From: a bacterium
Lineage (GTDB): Bacteria; Patescibacteriota; Saccharimonadia; Saccharimonadales; UBA4665
Length of the DNA stretch: 7,026 nt
Direction of reading: 5' to 3'
Assembly: GCA_021804315.1 (NCBI GenBank)
Contig: JAJZHX010000026.1
Span: 1 to 7,026, forward strand
Of the stretch, positions 1 to 5,780 are shown piece after piece (position 1 is the first letter of the stretch; each line of letters opens with the position of its first letter). Made by a program: the position numbers and the translations under genes. The notes below the pieces were generated by a model. The model was not told the DNA's origin. It saw only the letters and a program-made list of their open reading frames with translations, and did no database searches.

Positions 1-1
1 T

Positions 2-943
2 GTTATAGAAAAATACGGTTCAGACGCTCTTAGAATGGGAATTATCTGGGGAAGATCCGCTGCTATTAACAGCGGTTACGATCAGAGAAGGGTAGAAGAA
101 GCAAGAAATTTTAATAATAAAGTCTGGAATATATCAAGATACATACTGGATTTATCTGATCAGCCCAATACTCAAGAAATTAAGCCCAAAACAGATGCGG
201 ATCATTGGATACTTAACAAGCTAAGTATTGCTCAAAAGCAAATAATTAACATGTTAAGTGACTATCAGTTCAGTGAGGCTTTTGAAACCTTATATCACTT
301 TATATGGGATGATTTTGCTGACTGGTATATTGAAGCTAGTAAAATTAGTCCGAGAAAATCTTTTTTACTGTATATATTAGAGGCTATTCTAATAGACCTA
401 CATCCGTTTGCGCCTTTTTTAACCGAGACTATTTGGCAAACAATTAAAGATGGAGATGGCACCTTAATAGCTCAAAAAACCTATATGGATATTGCAGAGT
501 TTGATAATTTAAAGGTTAGAAATTTTAGCGAAATTAAAAAACTTATTAGTGAGATCAGATCACTAACTAAGCTTTTTAAAACAACTACTTTGACTTTAAA
601 TTCTCTTGAAACTGCTGTGATATCTAATGAAAATTTGATTAAGCGTCTAAGCGGTGTCAAAAAAATAGCCCAAGATAAAGGTGGCATAATTGAGCTCAAT
701 TCTCTGAAAAATACTTGGCTAGAGATAGATCATTCTGCGGCCTTAGATTATCAGGATAAACTTACTCTTGAAATAACCAAGATTGAATTGCAAATTAAAC
801 AATTAAAAACTCGTTTAACAAATAAAAACTATCTTAGCAATGCTCCCGAAAAAGTTGTTGATCAAACTAAAGATCAATTAAATAACGCTCTGGCTAGGCT
901 TGAAGTACTAAAAACCGATCTTAAGCAAATTAAGACAGCTTAA
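2..943 (+). CDS. valS: Valine--tRNA ligase, C-terminal part (5' end outside window)
   Basis: Class I aminoacyl-tRNA synthetase that charges tRNA-Val in the cytoplasm. Only the last 313 residues are present, out of roughly 850-900 usual for the family. The frame is open from base 2, before the first ATG at 35, and opens with VIEKYGSDALRM, the segment that normally follows the KMSKS loop, so the catalytic Rossmann domain lies upstream of the window. Next comes the anticodon-binding helical domain, with the family motif RNFNNKVWN and the FIWDDFADWYIE helix. The final ~65 residues are the ValS-type tRNA-arm coiled coil, including KTRLTNKNYLSNAPEKVV. The gene ends in TAA at 941-943, overlapping the stop of the convergent XRE-HAD gene by four bases. 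Nothing suggests damage. Identification is secure from these motifs. Confidence 0.95.
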   Translation, partial: VIEKYGSDALRMGIIWGRSAAINSGYDQRRVEEARNFNNKVWNISRYILDLSDQPNTQEIKPKTDADHWILNKLSIAQKQIINMLSDYQFSEAFETLYHFIWDDFADWYIEASKISPRKSFLLYILEAILIDLHPFAPFLTETIWQTIKDGDGTLIAQKTYMDIAEFDNLKVRNFSEIKKLISEIRSLTKLFKTTTLTLNSLETAVISNENLIKRLSGVKKIAQDKGGIIELNSLKNTWLEIDHSAALDYQDKLTLEITKIELQIKQLKTRLTNKNYLSNAPEKVVDQTKDQLNNALARLEVLKTDLKQIKTA

Positions 944-1785
944 ACAGCTGGTTCTAACGTTGCTTTAGCTCTTTCTACCGCTTCTTCAGGATGCGAGTCA
1001 TCAAACCAAAGAACGTGCCAATTTAGACGCTCAGCAGCCATAATATTAATTCGATCATCATCTATTAATAAGATCTTCTGGGGAGGAAGTTTGGCTAATT
1101 TTACTGCCTCTTCATAGATCTTTGGTTCTGGCTTAATAGCCCCAATAGCCGAGGAGTCAACTATCGCATCATAATTTATATTAGGCAGAATATTATTTCT
1201 GATCATAGAACTAATTAAACCAGGCATAATATTAGTTAATAAGCCAATTCGGTAATGTTCGGCTGTCCATTTTAATAGTTCTTGCATTACTCTAATCGGT
1301 TCAATATTTTCTAAATAGAAATCCTGCCATTTAAGATTGTTTGTTCCTAAACGCAAATTAAGTTGTTTATTGAAATCTTCTAAGGATATTTCACCCCGAC
1401 AAACTTGATCATTATAATGCCAAAACACTGATTCAACAGATTCAATATGAGCTCCGCTAATTAAAGCCAGTTTATCAAAAGCTCGTTGATAAAAATAAAC
1501 TAAACAACCATTAACGTCAAAGTAAACAAATTCTACACCAGTTTTAGTTGTTTTTAAATCTCGAATAGAACTTGCAGATGTATGTCCTACTAACACGTCT
1601 AAGCTTAGATCTAAAGCGCTAGCAATAGCTTCAATAGTAAAAATAGATGGAGCTTTAATTGCTCCTCTTTCAATTTTGGTTAGTGTTGAAAAGCTTAGGT
1701 TTGCTCTAGCACATAACTGTTGTTGCGTTAAACCGGCTTCAACTCGTGCTTGCTGTAAACGTTTGCCCAACCCCCTCTCATCCAT
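940..1785 (-). CDS. XRE-type HTH regulator fused to a HAD-family hydrolase domain
   Basis: This 281-residue protein has two parts. Residues ~8-66 form an XRE/Cro helix-turn-helix (LTQQQLCARANLSFSTLTKIERG), expected to bind DNA. Residues ~85-262 are a HAD hydrolase (subfamily I-like). Motif I is FVYFDVNGCL with the nucleophile Asp90. Motif II is LLTN with Thr184, motif III is Lys218 in GAIKPEP, and motif IV is the acidic run LLIDDDR at 242-244. An oddity is that the second Asp of motif I (DxD), the usual general acid, is Asn92, so phosphatase activity may be weak or altered. A HAD domain could act as a ligand sensor or as an enzyme controlling the HTH, but its target is unknown. The ATG at 1785 lies 8 nt below a GATAAT box, and a dyad at 1806-1820 is a possible autoregulatory operator. 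It is the last gene of the minus-strand group. Confidence 0.88.
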   Translation of the reverse strand: MDERGLGKRLQQARVEAGLTQQQLCARANLSFSTLTKIERGAIKAPSIFTIEAIASALDLSLDVLVGHTSASSIRDLKTTKTGVEFVYFDVNGCLVYFYQRAFDKLALISGAHIESVESVFWHYNDQVCRGEISLEDFNKQLNLRLGTNNLKWQDFYLENIEPIRVMQELLKWTAEHYRIGLLTNIMPGLISSMIRNNILPNINYDAIVDSSAIGAIKPEPKIYEEAVKLAKLPPQKILLIDDDRINIMAAERLNWHVLWFDDSHPEEAVERAKATLEPAV

Positions 1786-1793
1786 AGCCTTAT

Positions 1794-1799
1794 ATTATC
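1794..1799 (-). promoter_or_regulatory. Putative -10 box of the XRE-HAD gene
   Basis: On the minus strand GATAAT ends 8 nt before the ATG, so transcription would begin at or within a few bases of the start codon. No convincing -35 is visible at 16-18 bp. An AAGG lies only 2 nt before the ATG, too close to serve as a normal SD. Confidence 0.4.
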
Positions 1800-1805
1800 A
1801 GCTTA

Positions 1806-1820
1806 TTGGCATTTTGCCTA
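1806..1820. promoter_or_regulatory. Imperfect dyad, candidate operator
   Basis: TTGGCATTTTGCCTA has arms TTGGCA and TGCCTA, complementary at 5 of 6 positions around TTT. It lies just upstream of the -10 of the XRE-HAD gene, in the -10/-35 spacer region where an XRE repressor would block its own promoter. With no T tract on either side it is not a terminator. Operator function is inferred from position only. Confidence 0.3.
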
Positions 1821-1841
1821 TTGTAAAATAGCATTAAACGG

Positions 1842-2018
1842 CTATTTATGAACTACTGTGCTAATTAGTATAAAAAATATAATAAACATAAAAATAAAGA
1901 TAGCGCTTAGTAAGTAAAAAACATTTTTACCATTCGTGTAACCCACCCTTCTAGCAAGTTTATTATAGGCAAGGGCAGTAACCCCTGCGCTAAAAAATAA
2001 AGCATAAAGAAAATTCAT
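1842..2018 (-). CDS. Small two-helix membrane protein, 58 aa
   Basis: Function is not recognised. The ORF encodes 58 residues: a short hydrophobic helix (MNFLYALFFSAGVTALAY, ~2-18), a basic loop with NKLARRVGYTNGKN (~19-32), and a strongly hydrophobic second helix (~33-54, rich in Phe and Ile) ending in TVVHK. The positive charge in the loop predicts that the loop is cytoplasmic and both ends face out. The ATG at 2018 lies 14 nt below the HIT stop codon in the same direction, so the two may be cotranscribed. No SD is present. A TAATAT hexamer sits 6 nt before the ATG and could give a leaderless transcript. The hydrophobic-basic-hydrophobic layout and the position between two real genes in a gap otherwise empty support it as a genuine gene. 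It is too short for a simple ORF cutoff. Confidence 0.7.
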   Translation of the reverse strand: MNFLYALFFSAGVTALAYNKLARRVGYTNGKNVFYLLSAIFIFMFIIFFILISTVVHK

Positions 2019-2032
2019 ATATTTATATTAGC

Positions 2033-2416
2033 TTAAAAATAAAGTTTTTTTGCCCAATTTGCCAGCTGGTTGGCATCAGACTGAGAAGGCGGTGCATTAA
2101 ACTCATCTACTGATGAGAAGGGTATTAGATGATAGTGAACATGGGGCACATCTACTCCTATGACTTTTATTCCTACATATGGTTTTTGGGTAATTAGTTT
2201 TAATCGCTTGCCAACTTTTTTGACCGTCTGCATCAAATTTAAATATTGTTGGTCTTCTAGATCCCACCAAAATTCAACTTGTTGTTTACAAACTACCAGA
2301 GTATGTCCTGGTTGAACAGGATTAATATCTAAGAAGGCTATGCTGTGTTGATCTTCATAAACTTTATAGCAAAGAATTTCGCCTTTTATAATTTTAGTAA
2401 AGATACTGTCTTTCAT
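2033..2416 (-). CDS. HIT-family (Hint-like) nucleotide hydrolase
   Basis: A histidine-triad protein of 127 residues, near the usual Hint length of 110-140. Family members hydrolyse nucleotide phosphoramidates, acyl-adenylates or related nucleotides in the cytoplasm. The signature HVHYHLIP (His92, His94, His96) is intact. The N-terminal FTKIIKGEILCYKVYED and the strand-turn LDINPVQPGHTLVV are typical of the family. The NEG/GQ stretch usual before the triad is replaced by VGIKVIGVDVP, a divergent variant. The start is set by the N-terminal family motif and by a TATAAT box 7 nt upstream. There is no SD, so the mRNA is probably leaderless. It is divergent from the 388-residue membrane protein gene and followed 14 nt later by the small two-helix gene. 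The exact substrate cannot be told from sequence. Confidence 0.93.
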   Translation of the reverse strand: MKDSIFTKIIKGEILCYKVYEDQHSIAFLDINPVQPGHTLVVCKQQVEFWWDLEDQQYLNLMQTVKKVGKRLKLITQKPYVGIKVIGVDVPHVHYHLIPFSSVDEFNAPPSQSDANQLANWAKKLYF

Positions 2417-2423
2417 TAGGATT

Positions 2424-2429
2424 ATTATA
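2424..2429 (-). promoter_or_regulatory. -10 box of the HIT gene
   Basis: Perfect TATAAT on the minus strand, ending 7 nt before the ATG at 2416, so the transcript should start at about the start codon. The -35 region (near 2447-2452) would overlap the opposing promoter and is not a good match. Confidence 0.6.
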
Positions 2430-2442
2430 ACTAAAAAGGGAC

Positions 2443-2448
2443 TATAAT
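2443..2448 (+). promoter_or_regulatory. -10 box of the 388-aa membrane protein gene
   Basis: Perfect TATAAT ending 9 nt before the ATG at 2458, with no SD between. It lies 13 bp from the opposing TATAAT of the HIT gene, so the two promoters share one 41-bp region and may compete for polymerase. Confidence 0.6.
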
Positions 2449-2457
2449 AAATTCATA

Positions 2458-3624
2458 ATGATTTTTTTGTGGAAAAAAATAGCAAAAACTGTCCTCTCGC
2501 TTATTTTAATATTCAGTCTTTTATTTTTAGCTATATTCCTTAGTTTTAATTTAGCCTTTCTAAAACCAAATCGTTTAGTTAACTGGTCTGAAAGTAGTGG
2601 CTTTTATAGTTCAATTATTAATCAAGCCAGCAAAACAGTTTCAAATGACTTAAATTTTACAACTTCCAAGCAAATTAATCTCGTTAGCAATGATCTTAGG
2701 AATGCTTATACTAAAAACCAATTCGATAAAAATATTAAAAATGTTATTAATAGCAACTACACTTGGTTTGAGGGCAAGGCCAATAGTCCAGAATTTAATA
2801 TAAGCCTGACTACCTTAAAGCAAAATTTAGCAATTAATATTAGTAATAACGCCGTTAATCGGTATAGTACCCTCCCAGTCTGCACCACCAACCAACTTTT
2901 ACAGCTAAGAAGTAGTGGTTCTAACCCTCTAACCATTCCTTGTCGCAGTATTCTGATTACCGACAGTGCTATTGAAAGTCAGGTAACAAGTAGTGTCAAT
3001 TCAATTAAACTTGTGTTTAAGGGGCCTAATTTAAGCTCTCAGAGCATAAATATTAATGGACACCCCTACTATGAAGTATTGAACGGCCATATATTATATA
3101 GGTTACTCAAGTTCATGCCATTTATTTCTCTATTTTTCGTTTTAATAAGTCTATTTCTATTATCTTTAATAACTAGAGATAAGGCCAAAATTCTTAGGCG
3201 ACTTTTTGTTAGTCTGCTTATTTCAGGTTTACTGCTAATAATTTTGTCTATTTTAGCTAAAAGTATAGATGGAACGATTAAGTCTAGGGTTGCAAAACTG
3301 TCTAGTTTGCCGTTCTTTATTAGTCCAATCGATAACTTATTGCAAAAAATTATTACATTTATTAGTAAAATTAACTTAGAAATAGGGTTAGCTTATCTAA
3401 TTATTGCCTTGGTTTTGTTAATTGTTGCTCATTTAAAAATTCCGTTAAGAAAACCAAAACAATCTAAAATAAACGGTAGAAATTTACCAACCGTTAGAGC
3501 AGAGGAGAATAAGCCCGATTTATCTTTTGATAAAAATTATACGCCTTCAAAAAAGATTGAAATACAGCCGACTGCTCCTGATCTAAAACCTCAACCAATC
3601 AATAGAAGAAGATTAATTCAATAG
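2458..3624 (+). CDS. Membrane protein with large extracytoplasmic domain
   Basis: Function is not recognised. It has 388 residues. A basic N-terminus (MIFLWKKIAK) is followed by a long hydrophobic segment (~10-34) that acts as a signal anchor. A polar, Asn/Ser-rich domain (~36-212) is expected outside the membrane and holds the only two cysteines, Cys142 and Cys162, which could form a disulfide. Three more membrane helices follow (~217-239, 247-268, 308-326), separated by a Lys/Arg-rich turn (TRDKAKILRR) and a second extracytoplasmic loop (~270-305). The tail (~327-388) is basic and Pro-rich, unstructured and probably cytoplasmic. The N-terminal pattern FLKPNRLVNWSESSGFY resembles a widespread bacterial membrane-protein layout in which a conserved Pro and SG-Y motif follow the first helix, but no family can be named safely. 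The ATG lies 9 nt below TATAAT. The gene is AT-rich (18 of 60 bases G+C at 2641-2700). Confidence 0.85.
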   Translation: MIFLWKKIAKTVLSLILIFSLLFLAIFLSFNLAFLKPNRLVNWSESSGFYSSIINQASKTVSNDLNFTTSKQINLVSNDLRNAYTKNQFDKNIKNVINSNYTWFEGKANSPEFNISLTTLKQNLAINISNNAVNRYSTLPVCTTNQLLQLRSSGSNPLTIPCRSILITDSAIESQVTSSVNSIKLVFKGPNLSSQSININGHPYYEVLNGHILYRLLKFMPFISLFFVLISLFLLSLITRDKAKILRRLFVSLLISGLLLIILSILAKSIDGTIKSRVAKLSSLPFFISPIDNLLQKIITFISKINLEIGLAYLIIALVLLIVAHLKIPLRKPKQSKINGRNLPTVRAEENKPDLSFDKNYTPSKKIEIQPTAPDLKPQPINRRRLIQ

Positions 3625-3640
3625 ATAAATCCTTCTAATA

Positions 3641-3968
3641 GCCGAACGTGTCGGCCTGGAACTTAATGAGACCTTATGTTTAACCAATACCTGCTTAAAA
3701 GTCAGTTGATTGATAATAGCTATCAGCCCTCAGACCAGTTTTAAGAATGGTACTGTGCCTTGTTAGATATAAAACTCAGAAGTTGAAGCTAGTGTCCACT
3801 GCGTGACAAGCTAGGTGTAAACCTATTAGTAGCTTATTATTCAGCCTATTTAGGCTAACATAGCTAGTCCTAATGATCTGTTAAGATAATCTACTAAAGT
3901 ACCTGCAATGTCATAGACCTGGTTTAAGATTTAGTAAGTTCTTAATAGTCTAGGACAGTCACTTTTTT
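3641..3968 (+). ncRNA. Candidate structured non-coding RNA (unidentified)
   Basis: A 400-base gap with no ORF of useful length on either strand, exceptional next to gaps of 10-115 bases elsewhere. Visible pairings, 5' to 3', are as follows. A hairpin GCCGA/TCGGC at 3641-3655. A long helix of 3685-3691 with 3749-3755 (one mismatch) continuing as 3694-3700 (CTTAAAA) with 3739-3745 (TTTTAAG), with GTTGAT/ATCAGC inside. A closing helix GTGAC 3803-3807 with GTCAC 3958-3962, directly followed by T6 at 3963-3968. Inside it are AAGC..TAGGT-GTAA-ACCTA..GCTT (3808-3835, a GNRA loop), AGCCT/AGGCT (3843-3856), and a long arm pairing 3867-3872 with 3951-3956, 3881-3886 with 3940-3945, and 3892-3898 with 3930-3936. 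I see no tmRNA T-loop, RNase P P4 consensus or SRP motif. The boundaries and the upstream promoter are uncertain. Confidence 0.45.
3803..3968 (+). terminator. Multibranch fold ending in a T6 tract (terminator of the candidate RNA)
   Basis: The GTGAC/GTCAC helix closes a domain of three stem-loops and abuts T6 at 3963-3968, as in an intrinsic terminator. The innermost arm alone (3867-3956) would leave 6 nt before the T tract, so the outer helix is what makes it fit. It would also insulate uppP from upstream transcription. Confidence 0.4.
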
Positions 3969-4019
3969 ATATTGCAAAGATATTGAGATATTTTACATGT
4001 CTAGTTTATTCATTTAAGT

Positions 4020-4025
4020 TATAAT
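4020..4025 (+). promoter_or_regulatory. -10 box of uppP
   Basis: Perfect TATAAT ending 7 nt before the uppP ATG at 4033. No SD and no good -35 at 17 bp; a TTTACA at 3992-3997 is too far away (22 bp). This predicts a leaderless uppP mRNA. Confidence 0.6.
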
Positions 4026-4032
4026 ATCGTCA

Positions 4033-4899
4033 ATGATTAGTGTAATTCAGGCAGTAATAATTGGTTTAGTTCAGGGACTAACAGAGCTGTTCCCTATTTC
4101 TAGCTTGGGGCATAGTGTCATTCTCCCAGTAGTCCTGGGTTGGCATATTAACCAGAACGCTTCAAACTATCTAACATTCTTAGTTGCAACGCATTTGGCT
4201 ACAGCTATCGCCCTACTTTTATTCTTCTGGGGAGATTGGGTCAAAATAGTCCAAGGTCTGATTAGATCATTAAAAGCTCGTGGCATCGATAGAGATGATA
4301 CCTATGCTAAGTTGGGTTGGCTATTAGTAGTAGGGACTGTGCCTGCAGGCATTTTGGGCTTGCTACTACAAAAAGAGTTGACCAAGCTGTTTGCTTCAGC
4401 CAGAGTGGCTGCATTTTTTTTGATCATAAATGGCGTGGTTCTTTTCATGGCGGAAAGACTGCATAAACGTAACAAGAATAAGCATTCTATAGACAGTCAA
4501 AGTGATAAAAGATTAGCTAAAACTTTAAGCTGGTCAAATTCTGTTGGCGTGGGAGTCATTCAATCATTTGCTTTAATACCAGGGATCTCTCGTTCAGGAG
4601 CATCTATGGCAGGAGGAATATTTTACGGACTCAACAATGAAGACGCTGCTCGCTTTAGCTTTCTTCTCGCAACGCCTATTATTGGAGCAGCGGCACTGCT
4701 AAAAATACCTCAGTTATTTACCTCTTCAATGTCGTCAATGAGGCTGGCAGCTATAATCGGCTCAATTGGTGCTGGTATTGCAGCTTACCTGTCGGTTAAA
4801 TTTTTAGTTAAGTACTTTCAAACCAAAACACTTTATCCGTTTGCTGTTTATTGTATAATTGCGGGCATCTTGGTGTCACTTTATCTGATGATTAAATAG
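4033..4899 (+). CDS. uppP: Undecaprenyl-diphosphate phosphatase (UppP/BacA)
   Basis: Integral membrane enzyme that converts undecaprenyl diphosphate to undecaprenyl phosphate, recycling the lipid carrier for peptidoglycan and other envelope polymers. It also confers bacitracin tolerance when abundant. The 288-residue length is close to the family's ~265-290. Both signatures are present. The (E/Q)xxxE motif is Gln14-Gly-Leu-Thr-Glu18, leading into FPISSLGH with His27. The second is PGISRSGAS at 183-191 with Arg187. The family consensus PGxSRSxxT ends in Thr, while here it is Ser191, a conservative change. The protein is hydrophobic throughout, with basic cytoplasmic stretches at ~78-92 and ~142-164. 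The start is fixed by the typical N-terminus MISVIQAVIIGLVQGL. It follows the candidate RNA and its T6 tract and faces the 80-residue membrane protein gene with only 10 bases between stops. Confidence 0.97.
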   Translation: MISVIQAVIIGLVQGLTELFPISSLGHSVILPVVLGWHINQNASNYLTFLVATHLATAIALLLFFWGDWVKIVQGLIRSLKARGIDRDDTYAKLGWLLVVGTVPAGILGLLLQKELTKLFASARVAAFFLIINGVVLFMAERLHKRNKNKHSIDSQSDKRLAKTLSWSNSVGVGVIQSFALIPGISRSGASMAGGIFYGLNNEDAARFSFLLATPIIGAAALLKIPQLFTSSMSSMRLAAIIGSIGAGIAAYLSVKFLVKYFQTKTLYPFAVYCIIAGILVSLYLMIK

Positions 4900-4919
4900 C
4901 TAGTTAAAATTATTTAGCT
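4898..4919. terminator. Weak shared stem between convergent genes
   Basis: AGCTA (4898-4902) can pair with TAGCT (4915-4919) across a 12-base AT loop, between the stop of uppP and that of the small membrane protein. There is no real T tract, so terminator activity is doubtful. Confidence 0.2.
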
Positions 4920-5152
4920 GATGATTTACTGCCAGACTTAAACCAAGCAAGTATCCCGCAACCAATTGCAAGAATCGCTGTCAATAGACCGTGTTTAAAA
5001 TTAACAGCTTTATCGCCAGGATGATAGCCAGAAAAAGTACCTGCAATAATGTCTGGGACTTTATCTGCTGGAGTAACCCAATAGTAGACTGTGAGCGCCA
5101 AAAATAAAATAACTAGCACTACTAATATTATTACCAAAGGTTTCTTGCTCAT
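4910..5152 (-). CDS. Small two-helix membrane protein, 80 aa
   Basis: Function is not recognised. It has 80 residues: a short basic N-terminus (MSKK), a first membrane helix (~5-26), an extracytoplasmic loop with YYWVTPADKVPDIIAGTF and FKHGL (~27-54), a second helix (~55-71, ending AWF), and a Lys/Ser-rich cytoplasmic tail. The Trp/Pro/Gly pattern of the loop looks conserved, and I recall similar short proteins in CPR genomes, but this is memory rather than a search. It is the one recognised gene here with a classical leader: AGGAG at 5161-5165, 8 nt before the ATG, below an extended -10. It converges on uppP, so the two may be unrelated. Confidence 0.85.
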   Translation of the reverse strand: MSKKPLVIILVVLVILFLALTVYYWVTPADKVPDIIAGTFSGYHPGDKAVNFKHGLLTAILAIGCGILAWFKSGSKSSAK

Positions 5153-5160
5153 TGCTATAG

Positions 5161-5165
5161 CTCCT
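5161..5165 (-). promoter_or_regulatory. Shine-Dalgarno site of the 80-aa gene
   Basis: AGGAG on the minus strand, 8 nt before the ATG at 5152. It shows that this genome does use SD-led initiation, which makes its absence from the other starts meaningful. Confidence 0.7.
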
Positions 5166-5193
5166 GCTTACTATGAATGTTAATGTAATTATG

Positions 5194-5202
5194 ATTGTAG
5201 CA
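5194..5202 (-). promoter_or_regulatory. Extended -10 promoter of the 80-aa gene
   Basis: TGCTACAAT on the minus strand is an extended -10 (TGn before TACAAT). Transcription from about 5187 would give a leader of ~35 nt holding the SD. No clear -35 is present, as expected for extended -10 promoters. A plus-strand TATGAT at 5190-5195 overlaps it and might serve the next gene. Confidence 0.5.
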
Positions 5203-5231
5203 CATTTTTAGCTGAGGATACGACCCAAACC

Positions 5232-5780
5232 TTGGCTATTTACCAGACAAGCGGACCGATCTGGGTCTCAATAATATGCTTAAACACACCTTCTTCGCCT
5301 ACAAGTTACTCGGCTTTAGTGCGGGTTGAGAGTGTGGGGTGTATAGGTTCTAGCCGACAGGATTGGGAAGAATATGAAACCATCCTTGATAAGGCCGAGA
5401 AGGCTACGGGTAACATAAGGGTTCCTGTAGAGAGCATGTATTTCGTGGCTCCTCGTAAAGATACTGAAATGTGGCGAAAAGTAATGGCTCGTAGCCCCCA
5501 TAAGCCAGCAGGTATTCTATTATACGACGACAATAGGGTGCGTCTTGAGAACTTTGCTTCGTTTCATCGTGGCGACCATACCGAACTAACGGCAGAGTTA
5601 CAAACTGCTATCAAATCAAACAATGAAGATTACATAAAATACACCGAAGTTCTTGGCACAGAATTTAGTGATGATATGCGTACTGGTCACAAGCACCAAG
5701 TTATTGCAGAAAAGCACCTGAGTAATCGTGGTGCCATTAAAAAGGTAAGTGGCAAGCTGGTAATAGAAAGGAGACAATAA
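5232..5780 (+). CDS. Unknown protein, probably with a disrupted N-terminus
   Basis: Product not recognised. From the TTG at 5232 the frame gives 182 residues. The part from ~residue 30 on is convincing: VRVESVGCIG, an acidic helix (RQDWEEYETILDKAEKAT), then VESMYFVAP and PAGILLYDDNRVRLENF, strand-like segments whose order vaguely recalls small alpha/beta nuclease-like folds (no active site assigned). The first ~29 residues look wrong. In another frame, bases 5216-5329 read through 37 codons with a better protein character (for example MLKHTFFAYKLLGF from an ATG at 5276), ending at TGA 5327-5329 just where this frame becomes convincing. A +1 shift near 5318-5327 would join them. GTG at 5319 is an alternative start for a truncated product. 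No SD serves 5232; the GAGG at 5214-5217 is 14 nt away. G+C is higher than in the left genes (27 of 60 at 5341-5400). It could be a pseudogene. Confidence 0.55.
   Translation: MAIYQTSGPIWVSIICLNTPSSPTSYSALVRVESVGCIGSSRQDWEEYETILDKAEKATGNIRVPVESMYFVAPRKDTEMWRKVMARSPHKPAGILLYDDNRVRLENFASFHRGDHTELTAELQTAIKSNNEDYIKYTEVLGTEFSDDMRTGHKHQVIAEKHLSNRGAIKKVSGKLVIERRQ
5767..5773 (+). promoter_or_regulatory. Strong SD before a start-less small ORF
   Basis: AAAGGAG inside the last codons of the preceding gene. The candidate starts downstream are ATA 5777 (3 nt), ATT 5780 (6 nt) and ATA 5783 (9 nt); none is ATG, GTG or TTG. It is the best SD on the plus strand in this window. Confidence 0.5.

Noticed and set aside
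481..699. Minus-strand ORF of 72 codons inside valS
   Set aside because: Lies wholly within a conserved part of valS on the other strand, with low-complexity Ser/Leu-rich translation and no start signals.
3770..3795. Stretch CTCAGAAGTTGAAGC resembling the conserved 5S rRNA core (CTCAGAAGTTAAGC)
   Set aside because: Only about 14 bases match. The flanking 5S helices and the GAGAGTAGG element are missing, and the surrounding pairing does not give the 5S fold. Treated as chance similarity.
3641..3968. tmRNA, RNase P RNA, SRP RNA or group I intron in the large gap
   Set aside because: No tRNA-like T loop, CCA end or tag ORF; no GAGGAAAGTCC or ACAGAAA elements; no GGAAGCAGC motif; no recognisable intron core, on either strand. 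Only the presence of structure is claimed.
4033..4899. Gln instead of Glu in the first UppP motif as an active-site defect
   Set aside because: The family motif is (E/Q)xxxE, so Gln14 is normal. Glu18, His27 and Arg187 are all present.
5306..5533. Two overlapping minus-strand ORFs opposite the unknown protein
   Set aside because: No SD or promoter and poor protein character. The plus-strand frame here is much more convincing.
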